A stretch of DNA of 23,652 nt from an uncultured Peptococcaceae bacterium (GTDB lineage Bacteria; Bacillota; Peptococcia; Peptococcales; Peptococcaceae): contig CALAKO010000210.1 of the NCBI GenBank assembly GCA_937922955.1, forward strand, positions 1 through 23,652, in the 5' to 3' direction. Below are positions 1 through 7,862 of this stretch, in pieces. Position 1 is the stretch's first letter; each line of letters starts with the position of its first letter. Under the pieces are notes generated by a model. It was not told the origin of the DNA and searched no databases. It saw nothing but the letters and a program-made list of their open reading frames with translations. The position numbers were made by a program, and so were the translations under genes.

Positions 1-178
1 ATTTATTCATAAATTTTCATTTAACACTACACGTATTTTATTTACAAAAATGTATTTTTAATCAATTAAATTCACCCCTAAACTAATATTAAAGATTTAA
101 GAATCTTCGGCTTCAACACCCAAAGATGCTGGTTTCGTAACTATTAATTCTTACTTAAAGAAATTGGGGGTACGTACA
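1..178 (+). promoter_or_regulatory. AT-rich leader of the amidohydrolase gene
   Basis: Gene-free and strongly AT-rich. I see no convincing -35/-10 pair at normal spacing. It contains a dyad AAGATT-4 nt-AATCTT (92-107) and a smaller TACA-AAAA-TGTA dyad (43-54). AAGAT recurs at 123-127 and could alternatively pair with ATCTT at 103-107. These are possible operator or attenuator elements for the LysR proteins encoded downstream, but that is inference. A GGGGG ribosome binding site at 166-170 precedes the ATG at 179. Confidence 0.3.
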
Positions 179-1780
179 ATGAAAGTATATTACAACGGTT
201 CCATCGTAACGATGGAAGAAACTGCACCGAAAGCAGAGATCCTCGTCGAAGAAAACGGAAAAATCACTTACGTTGGTGAAAAAGAAACATTTGCTATCCC
301 AGAAGATGCCGAATGGATCGATCTGGAAGGCCATACTTTAATGCCGGCATTTATCGATGGTCACGGACATTTCAGTCAGGCTGCCATGTTCACTCAAACC
401 TGCCGACTGCTGAGCGCAGAAAGCTATGATGATATTGTCCAAATTCTGTCTAACTATTTACAGGAGCACAAAGATGCAAAAGCCATTCTCGGCACAGGCT
501 ACGATCACAATTTCTTGAAAGAGCAAAAACACATCACCAGAGAAGTGCTCGATCGTGTCAGCACCGATATTCCTATTGTAGCCCTCCACACCAGCGGCCA
601 CATGGGTGTCGTGAACACTAAGGCGCTAGAAATGGCCAACATCACAAAAGACACCCCAGAAATCCAAGGCGGCGTGATCGCCCGTGATGAAAACGGAGAG
701 CCAAACGGTATTTTAGAAGAAACCGCTATGCACGCCGTACTCATGCCACTCATGAGCCAGGCCATTTCTTTTGATCCGGCCAAAGGTATTCTCGACGCAC
801 AGCAGCTCTATGTTGAAAACGGTGTACTCACCGTTCAAGAAGGCGCCGCTATGGGCGACGACTTAAAACTCACGCGCGGGGTGGCCGCAACTGGCAATTT
901 GAAAATCGACGTTATCAGCTACCCATGCTTCACCATCAGCAATGCCGACGCACAAGCGTTGATCAAAGAAAACGAGGACTGCCTCAATAAGTACGTCAAT
1001 CATTATAAGATCGGCGGCTATAAAATTGTTGCCGATGGCTCTCCACAATGTAAGACGGCTTGGCTGACGGAGCCGTATGAAAACGATGGCGACTATGTCG
1101 GCTATCCTTGGATCACCGACGAAGAAATGCAAAAATATGTTGACATCGCTTTAGACGATGGTCAACAGCTGCTAACCCATTGCAACGGCGATGCTACCGG
1201 TGATCAGTTCCTGAACGCTTACGAGAAATCTCTGGCGCGCTTTCCCGAGGACGATCCTCGCCGCAAGCTGCGCCCTGTCATGATCCATTGTCAAACTGCT
1301 CGCAACGACCAGCTTGACCGCATGGCAAAAATGGACATGATTGCTTCCATCTTCGTGGCTCACGTCAACTACTGGGGCGATGTTCATCTGAAAAACCTTG
1401 GTCCTGCCCGCGGTCCTCACGTCAGCCCAGTTAAAGATGCTTTAGATCGTGGTGTTGTGGTCAACTTCCACACCGACACTCCTGTCACCATGCCTTATAT
1501 GCTGCATTCTGTATGGACAGCAGTAAATCGTGTCACCCGAGGCGGCCAGGTGCTTGGCGCCGACCAGTGCGTCAGCGTCTGGGATGCACTGAAAGCAGTC
1601 ACCCTTGATGCCGCTTACAGCTACTTCGAAGAAAACGAAAAAGGCTCGTTGAAAGCAGGCAAAAAAGCAGACATGATTATCCTTGATCAGAACCCTCTCA
1701 CCGTTGATAAAATGGCCATTAAAGACATCAAAGTATTGACCAGCATCAAAGAAGGCGAAGTTCTTTATCAAGCAGAATAA
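179..1780 (+). CDS. YtcJ-type metal-dependent amidohydrolase (amidohydrolase 3 family)
   Basis: About 533 residues, the usual size for YtcJ-like amidohydrolases, which hydrolyse C-N bonds with one or two metal ions in a TIM barrel. The substrate is unknown. Starting at the ATG, a short N-terminal beta-sandwich is followed by the metal-binding HxH at about residues 62-64 (DGHGHF). Further family signatures are HTSGHMG, KIVADGSPQ, THCNGD, MIHCQTA and the late HTDTPV motif that supplies the last metal ligand. The C-terminal sandwich strand ends in ADMIILDQNP. I chose ATG 179 over the in-frame TTG at 164 because the G-rich ribosome binding site (166-170) overlaps that TTG. There is no signal peptide, so the enzyme is cytoplasmic. 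It lies upstream of two LysR genes and two MFS genes on the same strand, suggesting a substrate imported or exported by those carriers (inference). Confidence 0.85.
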   Translation: MKVYYNGSIVTMEETAPKAEILVEENGKITYVGEKETFAIPEDAEWIDLEGHTLMPAFIDGHGHFSQAAMFTQTCRLLSAESYDDIVQILSNYLQEHKDAKAILGTGYDHNFLKEQKHITREVLDRVSTDIPIVALHTSGHMGVVNTKALEMANITKDTPEIQGGVIARDENGEPNGILEETAMHAVLMPLMSQAISFDPAKGILDAQQLYVENGVLTVQEGAAMGDDLKLTRGVAATGNLKIDVISYPCFTISNADAQALIKENEDCLNKYVNHYKIGGYKIVADGSPQCKTAWLTEPYENDGDYVGYPWITDEEMQKYVDIALDDGQQLLTHCNGDATGDQFLNAYEKSLARFPEDDPRRKLRPVMIHCQTARNDQLDRMAKMDMIASIFVAHVNYWGDVHLKNLGPARGPHVSPVKDALDRGVVVNFHTDTPVTMPYMLHSVWTAVNRVTRGGQVLGADQCVSVWDALKAVTLDAAYSYFEENEKGSLKAGKKADMIILDQNPLTVDKMAIKDIKVLTSIKEGEVLYQAE

Positions 1781-1815
1781 AATATCCTTTCCATAAACCA
1801 CTTCACATCCTTCGT

Positions 1816-1856
1816 AAGATACAATAAGATGCTGATATAGCATCTTATTGTATCTT
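1816..1856 (+). terminator. Perfect 18-bp inverted repeat, likely terminator
   Basis: The left arm AAGATACAATAAGATGCT (1816-1833) is perfectly complementary to 1839-1856 around a 5-nt loop. It lies 35 nt after the amidohydrolase stop and is followed by a weak T-rich tract (TTTGTTTAT). The position suits a Rho-independent terminator. The stem is unusually long and AT-rich, and the U-tract is broken, so an operator or attenuator ahead of the LysR gene at 1901 is also possible. Confidence 0.55.
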
Positions 1857-1900
1857 TGTTTATACCGTATTGATTATGATTCGTAGAAAGAGCTGATCTT

Positions 1901-2848
1901 ATGAACCTTTCCCAGTTACACTATTTTCAGGTTGTTGCCGAAGAAGAGCACATCAGTCGCGCCGCGGAAAAGCTCCATATCTCACAGCCTTCTCTGAGTA
2001 CCACCATTCATCGTCTGGAAGACGAACTGGATACGCCACTGTTTGACCATCGCGGCAGAAATATTTACTTAAACGATGCCGGAAAGAAGCTTCTGGAACA
2101 TGTCAATTTTATTTTTTCCCAGATAGACCATCTGGAGAAGAATCTCAAACAAAAAGAGCTCCATCGTGCACACGGGCTTTCCATCGCTGTTAATAATTAT
2201 TGTTTTATCGACGGCTGGTTATCCAATTTCATCCTCAACAACAAAGGCGCACGCATTTCACAATCATTGATGACTGAAGAGCAAATGCTCGAAGCCTTAT
2301 TAAATGAAGACATCGATCTAGCATTAGGTGATTTTTCTGAAGTACCTCCGAATATCAATCAACACGTTCTCTTAGAAGATGAATATCTTGTCACCGTACC
2401 GATAAACCATCGTTTTGCTAATAAAACTGAACTAACCTTTGAAGATATCCGCAATGAACCATTCACCGCTGTTCCTTCCAATAATGTTAATTGCTTCATT
2501 TATCCTTTATTTGCACAAAGAAATGCCATACCTAATGTTATTTTTGAGGGCAGTCAAAAAATGATGTTGAAACTCTTTTACAAGGGACATGCCCTTATTT
2601 TTTCAACCCACCAGCTCATCTACACTCAACTTGACTTCATTAGAAAATACAGTCTTTCCGAAGAAAATCCCCAAATACTATTGCTTCCAATTAAAGACAT
2701 TGATACCTCATTTAAGCTCTCAGTCTGCTGGAAAAACAATCGTGAGTTACCTATCATGGCAAAAAAGCTTCTTGACGCATTGATCAACGATTACGCCATC
2801 TATTCTGATGACAATGCTTTTATTGCAAATCTGCCAAGTGTGAAATAA
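1901..2848 (+). CDS. LysR-family transcriptional regulator (first of tandem pair)
   Basis: A 315-residue LysR-type regulator, normal for the family. The N-terminal winged helix-turn-helix (about 1-60) carries the signatures LSQLHYFQVVAEE, SRAAEKLHISQPSLS and LEDELDTPLFD. A linker helix follows, then a periplasmic-binding-protein-like effector domain (about 90-295) with the motif VIFEGSQKMM. It starts at an ATG after a modest GAAAGAG ribosome binding site. The next LysR gene follows after 10 nt, so the two are probably cotranscribed. It shares the IFEGSQ block and overall layout with that neighbour, which suggests tandem duplication. Codon use is more AT-rich than in the housekeeping genes of the window. 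Targets are probably the flanking amidohydrolase and MFS genes, but all lie on the same strand, so the classical divergent arrangement is absent. The effector is unknown. Confidence 0.88.
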   Translation: MNLSQLHYFQVVAEEEHISRAAEKLHISQPSLSTTIHRLEDELDTPLFDHRGRNIYLNDAGKKLLEHVNFIFSQIDHLEKNLKQKELHRAHGLSIAVNNYCFIDGWLSNFILNNKGARISQSLMTEEQMLEALLNEDIDLALGDFSEVPPNINQHVLLEDEYLVTVPINHRFANKTELTFEDIRNEPFTAVPSNNVNCFIYPLFAQRNAIPNVIFEGSQKMMLKLFYKGHALIFSTHQLIYTQLDFIRKYSLSEENPQILLLPIKDIDTSFKLSVCWKNNRELPIMAKKLLDALINDYAIYSDDNAFIANLPSVK

Positions 2849-2858
2849 GGAGGGTCCT

Positions 2859-3746
2859 ATGAATTTCTTGCAACTGCAATACTTTATCAAGATTGTCGAG
2901 CAGGGGTCTTTTTCACGTGCTGCAGAAGTGCTTGGCATTTCTCAGGCGGCCCTCTCTCTATCCTATAATAAGCTAGAAAAAGAACTCGGTTATTCTTTGA
3001 TTGAACATCATAAACGCAAAATTGTTCTCACTTCCTATGGGAAAATTTTTCTCAATTTCTGCACCATTGTCACCAATGAGGTCGATGATATTTACTTTGA
3101 ATTCCAGGAAATGAAGGGCATCTTCGAAGAAAAAAACGTGTTGCTTGGTATTTCCGATGACCAATATTATGCCGACTGGCTGATTGATATTTTTGACGAA
3201 TATCCAGAAATGATTCTCCATACCAGCATTCTATCAGAACGTCAAATTCAACAGCGTCTCATCAACGGTCAATTGGATTTCGGCATCATTTCCGGGCCAA
3301 GCATCAAACCAACTTTGAATCGCCGCCTGCTCACCAGCCAACCCTATGAGCTGTTGGTGCTTGCGGATCATCCCTTGGCCAACCGCACCATGATCAATGC
3401 TGAAACCCTCGCTGAGGAGCCACTGCTTTCTATGTCTCCCTCATCCGGAAACGAGCGTATTGTTGACATTCTCAGCCGTGAACTCAGTTTTCAGCCAAAC
3501 ATCATCTTCGAAGGATCACAAGAAGTCATGATTGATCTCTTTCACGCAGGTTTGGGCGGTATTTTAACCTGCGCTCACGACAAACGGCAATACATGCGTC
3601 TTTCACCAGAAAATTACTGCTCCCTGGAAATTCTTGGCGCTTCCAGTCGCTACGAATTCTACTTGCAATGGGCAGAACACCGTTACTTCACCAAATACAA
3701 TCAACTGTTTCGCAATTATGTTCTTAACTACTACCATTTGCTCTAA
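2859..3746 (+). CDS. LysR-family transcriptional regulator (second of tandem pair)
   Basis: A 295-residue LysR-type regulator. The helix-turn-helix region has LQLQYFIKIVEQGSFSRAAE and LGISQAALSLSYNKLEKELG. The effector-binding domain contains IIFEGSQEVMIDLFHAG, closely matching the same block in the upstream LysR protein. A strong AAGGAGGG ribosome binding site (2847-2854) overlaps the stop codon of the preceding gene, so the pair is very likely translated from one mRNA. The downstream MFS gene begins 100 nt later, after an inverted repeat. Having two regulators of the same subfamily in tandem suggests two effectors, heteromeric regulation, or one controlling the other. The sequence does not decide among these. 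Confidence 0.88.
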   Translation: MNFLQLQYFIKIVEQGSFSRAAEVLGISQAALSLSYNKLEKELGYSLIEHHKRKIVLTSYGKIFLNFCTIVTNEVDDIYFEFQEMKGIFEEKNVLLGISDDQYYADWLIDIFDEYPEMILHTSILSERQIQQRLINGQLDFGIISGPSIKPTLNRRLLTSQPYELLVLADHPLANRTMINAETLAEEPLLSMSPSSGNERIVDILSRELSFQPNIIFEGSQEVMIDLFHAGLGGILTCAHDKRQYMRLSPENYCSLEILGASSRYEFYLQWAEHRYFTKYNQLFRNYVLNYYHLL

Positions 3747-3762
3747 AAACAGCCATCTATAA

Positions 3763-3803
3763 AAGCCATGTCAACACATCCGGTCAGATTTGTTGCATGG
3801 CTT
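3763..3803 (+). repeat. Inverted repeat between LysR pair and MFS pair
   Basis: AAGCCATG (3763-3770) pairs with CATGGCTT (3796-3803), and an inner AACA/TGTT pairing (3773-3776 with 3791-3794) extends it into an imperfect hairpin. No clean T-tract follows, so as a terminator it would be weak. It could be an attenuator or operator separating regulator and transporter expression. The MFS ribosome binding site (GGGGGG) lies about 30 nt downstream. Confidence 0.35.
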
Positions 3804-3846
3804 CTCGTTTATAAAAAAACCGTTCTAAAAAAGGGGGGCTATCAAC

Positions 3847-5019
3847 ATGGCCATAAAGCTATTCACTCGCCCATTTCTGATGATCATGTTCATCAATTTT
3901 CTGCTTCATCTCAGTTTTTCAATGATTACCCCTTCCTTGCCAATTTATTTTGATGCCGTTGGTCTTGGCAGTTCCATGGCTGGATTTTGCGTGGCTGCTT
4001 TTACCATTGGCTCCATTTGTGTGCGTCCTTTTGCCGGCAAAATCATTGATCAATTCAGTCGCCAACGCATCTTTTTTATCAGCACCATTCTGCTATGCCC
4101 GATTATTTTTAGTTATTCGCTGTCCACCAGCGTGCTCTTTTTACTCCTTCTCTGCGTATTTCATGGCTTTGACTGGGGCTTTGTATCGACATCCACCAAT
4201 ACACTGGCAGCCGATACCATCCCGCGTCCTATTATGGGACAGGGCATCGCTATTTTCAGTACCTCCATGTCTTTCGCCATTGCCATTGCACCTTCGCTGG
4301 CATTGATCATCATGGACGCCCTCACCTTCCCTGGTATGATGCGCATCAATGTATTGATTATTTTTCTTGCTTTGGGCGCTGCTCTCCTGTTTCCATTCCA
4401 AAGTCAGAAAGCCACCACTGCACCAGCAACCATTCAGCCGCATCGTTTCGAGAAAAATGCCATATTTGAACGCTCTGCACTATTGCCAGCGGCCATTGTC
4501 TTTTGTGTCGCCATGACCTGCACTGGTGTCATTACTTATGTTCCTGTCTATGCGCTCTCACTGAAATTAGACGCGTCCGGGATTTTCTTTGTTATCTACG
4601 CAGTGGGCCTAATCGCTGTAAGACTTTTCATCGGCAGCATCGTTGACCACTTTGGAGCAACTGTTGCTATTTTGCCTTCTTTCTGCTGCCTTGCCCTCGC
4701 ACTGTTTTTTCTGAGTCAGTTAGACAGCCTCTTTATGCTTTTATTAAGTGGCTTTCTCTATGGCGTTGGCTATGGTGGATCACAAAGCACCCTACAAAGT
4801 CTAGCTGTCATGAATGCACCAAGTTCACGATACGGCGCAGCAAACGGTACATTTTTTGTCGGCTTTGATTGCGGCTATGGCCTCGGTGCTTTGCTGGCTG
4901 GTATCCTCAGCGCTGTCATTGGTTACGCGCAGATGTACCTTTATCTCATCATCATGCTGGTCATCGCTACCATTTTGGTGCTCGTATTCCATCCACATAA
5001 AAAACTCCCAGCTGAATGA
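3847..5019 (+). CDS. MFS transporter, copy 1 (of three paralogues)
   Basis: A 390-residue, highly hydrophobic protein with the length and helix spacing of a 12-helix major facilitator superfamily carrier. The cytoplasmic loop between helices 2 and 3 carries a degenerate motif A (VRPFAGKIIDQFSRQR), repeated in the second half as VRLFIGSIVDHFGA. The central loop after helix 6 is short and polar (about residues 180-205). The C-terminal half contains GFLYGVGYGG, NAPSSRYGAANGTFF and GALLAGILS, nearly shared with the copies at 5086 and 21669. It starts at the ATG after AAGGGGGG. The substrate and direction are not predictable. The family includes sugar and drug effluxers and metallophore exporters. 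It is probably co-expressed with the next MFS gene, 66 nt downstream. Confidence 0.88.
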   Translation: MAIKLFTRPFLMIMFINFLLHLSFSMITPSLPIYFDAVGLGSSMAGFCVAAFTIGSICVRPFAGKIIDQFSRQRIFFISTILLCPIIFSYSLSTSVLFLLLLCVFHGFDWGFVSTSTNTLAADTIPRPIMGQGIAIFSTSMSFAIAIAPSLALIIMDALTFPGMMRINVLIIFLALGAALLFPFQSQKATTAPATIQPHRFEKNAIFERSALLPAAIVFCVAMTCTGVITYVPVYALSLKLDASGIFFVIYAVGLIAVRLFIGSIVDHFGATVAILPSFCCLALALFFLSQLDSLFMLLLSGFLYGVGYGGSQSTLQSLAVMNAPSSRYGAANGTFFVGFDCGYGLGALLAGILSAVIGYAQMYLYLIIMLVIATILVLVFHPHKKLPAE

Positions 5020-5085
5020 ATGCAACAGATCAATCTATGATAAGTGTTATTTCAGCGAAGAATGATTAAAAAGGAGCGTTTCATC

Positions 5086-6261
5086 ATGGCTGCTAAACTT
5101 TTTACGCGAGCATTTATTGTAATTTGGATTGTCAATTTTCTGCTTTACCTCAGCTACACCATGATCAATCCATCACTGCCGATTTATTTCGAATCCATCG
5201 GCGTCAGTGGTTCCTGGGCTGGATTTTGCGTTGGCATGTTTACATTGGGATCGATCTTTGTACGACCGATTGCCGGTGGAATTCTTGATCGATTTGGACG
5301 GCGTATGGTATTTTTTGTAAGCACAATGATTTTAACCGTGCTTGTTTTCAGCTATTCTTTTGCAGGATCTATCGCCATGTTGCTGTTGCTGCGGGTCGTG
5401 CATGGGTTTGACTGGGGATTTGCCTCTACATCGACAAACACACTGGCCACGGACACGATTCCACGTCATCGAATGGGTAAAGGAATCGCTTTATTCTCGA
5501 TTTCCATGTCCTTTGCCACTGCCGGGGCCCCTGCTTTGGCGGTTGCTTTAATGGAACGTTATAGTTTTTCCGGTATGATGCGCATCAGCGCGCTATTCAT
5601 ATTTTTAGGACTATTAACGGCCTGTCTTTATCCATTTAAGGAACATCATCACAAACCGATTCGTCCTGTCACGCCACAGCGCCACCATTTTAACAAAGCA
5701 GCACTTTTTGAACGCTCTGCGTTGCTGCCCGCTGTGATTATCTGCTGCATTGCCATGACGCTGACAGCAGTCATTACCTATGAGCCAGCCTATGCCATGT
5801 CGCTTGGCATTGGCAGTTCAGGCAGCTTCTTTGTTTTCTATGCTGTCGGCCTAATCAGTGTACGGCTTATGATCGGCAATATTGTTGATCACTTCGGAGT
5901 AACAATTGCCACGATTCCAACGTTTTGCTGTCTTATCGCCGCCCTGGTTCTGCTCGCTTTTACCTATAGTCTACCCATGTTGCTGGCCAGCGGATTTCTT
6001 TACGGCGCTGGCTATGGCGGCGCTCAGAGCACATTGCAAAGCCTGGCTGTGATGAATGCACCAAGCGAGCATTATGGCGCAGCCAACGGCACATTTTTCA
6101 TCGGTTTCGATTTTGGTTATGGTATTGGCGCACTGCTGGCAGGCATCCTCAGTGATCACATTGGCTATGCATCGATGTATCTTAGCCTGACAAGCTTTCT
6201 GGTGCTCGCTGCTGTTTTAGTATTAAAATTTCATCCTCAAAGAAAAACAGCTAAATCATAA
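5086..6261 (+). CDS. MFS transporter, copy 2 (tandem paralogue)
   Basis: A 391-residue 12-helix MFS carrier, closely similar along its length to the preceding gene. Motif A reads VRPIAGGILDRFGRR here, closer to consensus than in copy 1. Other shared blocks are HGFDWGFASTSTNTLATDTIPRH, GFLYGAGYGG and NAPSEHYGAANGTFF. ATG 5086 is chosen because an AAGGAG site (5071-5076) lies 9 nt upstream; an in-frame GTG at 5044 lacks this. The central loop is His/Pro-rich (HHHKPIRPVTPQRHH), unlike copy 1, so the two may differ in substrate or regulation. The gene ends before a bidirectional terminator shared with the convergent murA. Tandem duplication is the simplest origin. Confidence 0.88.
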   Translation: MAAKLFTRAFIVIWIVNFLLYLSYTMINPSLPIYFESIGVSGSWAGFCVGMFTLGSIFVRPIAGGILDRFGRRMVFFVSTMILTVLVFSYSFAGSIAMLLLLRVVHGFDWGFASTSTNTLATDTIPRHRMGKGIALFSISMSFATAGAPALAVALMERYSFSGMMRISALFIFLGLLTACLYPFKEHHHKPIRPVTPQRHHFNKAALFERSALLPAVIICCIAMTLTAVITYEPAYAMSLGIGSSGSFFVFYAVGLISVRLMIGNIVDHFGVTIATIPTFCCLIAALVLLAFTYSLPMLLASGFLYGAGYGGAQSTLQSLAVMNAPSEHYGAANGTFFIGFDFGYGIGALLAGILSDHIGYASMYLSLTSFLVLAAVLVLKFHPQRKTAKS

Positions 6262-6292
6262 ATATTATGTGTTAGAAAACAACGCTGCCAAC

Positions 6293-6326
6293 AAAAAAGA
6301 CTGTTCAACAATGAACAGTCCTTTTT
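6293..6326. terminator. Bidirectional terminator between MFS copy 2 and murA
   Basis: A 9-bp stem, GACTGTTCA (6299-6307) with TGAACAGTC (6312-6320), has a 4-nt loop. It is preceded by six A and followed by CTTTTT, so it can terminate both the plus-strand MFS operon and the minus-strand murA. Confidence 0.85.
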
Positions 6327-6334
6327 GTATGCTG

Positions 6335-7609
6335 TTATTCTCCGTCGTCAAAACGGCGGATGTCTGCGCCAAGGCTTTGGAATTTTCCGATTAGGTCTTC
6401 ATAGCCGCGGTCGAGATGGTAGAGGTCGCTGACCGTGGTTTCCCCTTCTGCTGCCAAGCCAGCAATGATGAGTGCGGCACCCGCACGCAGGTCGGTAGCG
6501 CGCACCGATGCGCCATGAAGCTTTGGCACACCACTAATGATAGCGACGCGACCTTCGGTCTGGATGTTAGCGCCGAGCTTACGCAGTTCGTCCACATGCA
6601 TGAAACGATTTTCAAAAATTGTTTCGGTTAATTGGCTGGTGCCCTCGGCAAGGGTCATATACGCCATGAACTGGCTTTGCATGTCGGTTGGGAAGCCAGG
6701 ATAAGGCAGTGTTTTCACATCAACAGGGCGAATGGTGTCGGATCCGTGAACGGTGACGGTGTTTTCCACTTCGTCCACTTCGATGGTGGCGCCGCTTTCC
6801 ACGATTTTGTCGAGTACTGGGCGCAGGTGATCGGCGATGCAGTTGGTGACGCGCACGGTGCTGCCGGTGATCGCACCTGCCAACAGATAGCTGCCAGCTT
6901 CAATGCGGTCAGGAATGATGGTGTGTTCTGCGCCATGCAGGGATTCCACCCCTTCGATGCGGATCACGCCAGTACCAGCGCCACGCACCTTGGCACCCAT
7001 GGCATTAAGGAAGTTGGCAAGGTCGACAATTTCCGGTTCTTCAGCAGCGTTTTCGATAATGGTAGTGCCTTCAGCCAAGCTGGCTGCCATCATGAGGTTT
7101 TCGGTGGCGCCCACACTTGGCACGCGCAAGAAAATGCGGTCGCCTTTCAAGCGGCCGCCATTCGGCACTTCAGCGATGACTTCGTCGTCGCGAATCTGAA
7201 TAGCCGCGCCTAAGATTTCCAGGCCTTTCAGATGCAGGTCAATCGGACGTGCCCCGATGGCACAACCACCAGGCAGACTCAATACGGCACGTCCAAAACG
7301 CGCCAGCAATGGCCCCATGATGAGCACCGATGCACGCATTTTTTTGATATATTCTACAGGCGCCTGCACCTTGTCCACAGGCGCTCCGTCGACTTCCATT
7401 CGATTTTCGTTAAATGTGATGTCTGCTCCCAAGGACAACAAAACATCTTTAATGATCTCAACATCGGCCAGGCGTGGCACATCCTCCAGCACACAACGCC
7501 CTTTCGACAATAATGTTGCGACAATGATTGGCAGGACCGCATTTTTTGCGCCGCTGATGCGCACTTCTCCGCTCAGTTTGCGGCCCCCGGTAATAGTGAT
7601 TTTATCCAA
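6335..7609 (-). CDS. murA: UDP-N-acetylglucosamine 1-carboxyvinyltransferase (MurA)
   Basis: Catalyses the first committed step of peptidoglycan synthesis, transferring enolpyruvate from PEP to UDP-GlcNAc in the cytoplasm. From the TTG start it has 424 residues, normal for MurA, and opens with LDKITITGGRKLSGEVRISGAKNAVLP. That aligns with the family N-terminus, including the substrate-binding Lys-Asn of GAKNA. The active-site Cys lies in LPGGCAIGARPIDLHL, the fosfomycin-sensitive Cys form. The start is problematic. An in-frame ATG at 7669 lies upstream of the predicted transcription start, because the -10 box (7658-7663) sits inside those extra codons, so it should not be used. A strong AGGAGGTGA lies at 7632-7640, but the first in-frame start codon after it is this TTG, 22 nt away. 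The gene stands alone between a divergent citrate synthase and a convergent MFS gene. Confidence 0.93.
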   Translation of the reverse strand: MDKITITGGRKLSGEVRISGAKNAVLPIIVATLLSKGRCVLEDVPRLADVEIIKDVLLSLGADITFNENRMEVDGAPVDKVQAPVEYIKKMRASVLIMGPLLARFGRAVLSLPGGCAIGARPIDLHLKGLEILGAAIQIRDDEVIAEVPNGGRLKGDRIFLRVPSVGATENLMMAASLAEGTTIIENAAEEPEIVDLANFLNAMGAKVRGAGTGVIRIEGVESLHGAEHTIIPDRIEAGSYLLAGAITGSTVRVTNCIADHLRPVLDKIVESGATIEVDEVENTVTVHGSDTIRPVDVKTLPYPGFPTDMQSQFMAYMTLAEGTSQLTETIFENRFMHVDELRKLGANIQTEGRVAIISGVPKLHGASVRATDLRAGAALIIAGLAAEGETTVSDLYHLDRGYEDLIGKFQSLGADIRRFDDGE

Positions 7610-7640
7610 TTCATCTCGGACGAAGCCGACGTCACCTCCT
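7607..7640 (-). promoter_or_regulatory. murA ribosome binding site with unusual spacing
   Basis: AGGAGGTGA at 7640-7632 (read on the minus strand) is a near-perfect Shine-Dalgarno sequence, but the TTG start is at 7609-7607. GACG (7633-7630) can pair with CGTC (7622-7619). If this small hairpin forms, AGGAGGT and TTG are separated by only 9 unpaired nt. This is inferred from pairing potential. Confidence 0.45.
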
Positions 7641-7657
7641 TCAATTGCATTGCCTTT

Positions 7658-7686
7658 ATTGTAACCCATTCATGAAACTAGGTCAA
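7658..7686 (-). promoter_or_regulatory. murA sigma-A promoter
   Basis: Read on the minus strand: TTGACC (7686-7681), a 17-nt spacer, then TACAAT (7663-7658), five of six consensus bases in each box. The predicted transcription start is near 7651, giving a leader of about 40 nt before TTG 7609. Confidence 0.8.
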
Positions 7687-7788
7687 TTCAAAACCGTGGA
7701 TTCGCCAGCTCTTGCGCCGATTTTAATATCTACACAAAATCTACACATGAGAGGGTTGTAATTTATCTAGAACTCCACACATGTTTTA

Positions 7789-7797
7789 TGATATAAT
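7789..7797 (+). promoter_or_regulatory. Extended -10 promoter of citrate synthase
   Basis: TGATATAAT combines the TGn extended -10 element with a perfect TATAAT. No good -35 lies at 16-18 bp, which extended -10 promoters tolerate. The predicted start is about 60 nt before the ATG at 7863. No long hairpin or known riboswitch motif is visible in the leader. Confidence 0.65.
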
Positions 7798-7862
7798 GGT
7801 AGAACAGTCAGAAAATTTTTCACTCTGACACAATTTCCATCCGTTGAAAGGGAAGTATTGCT

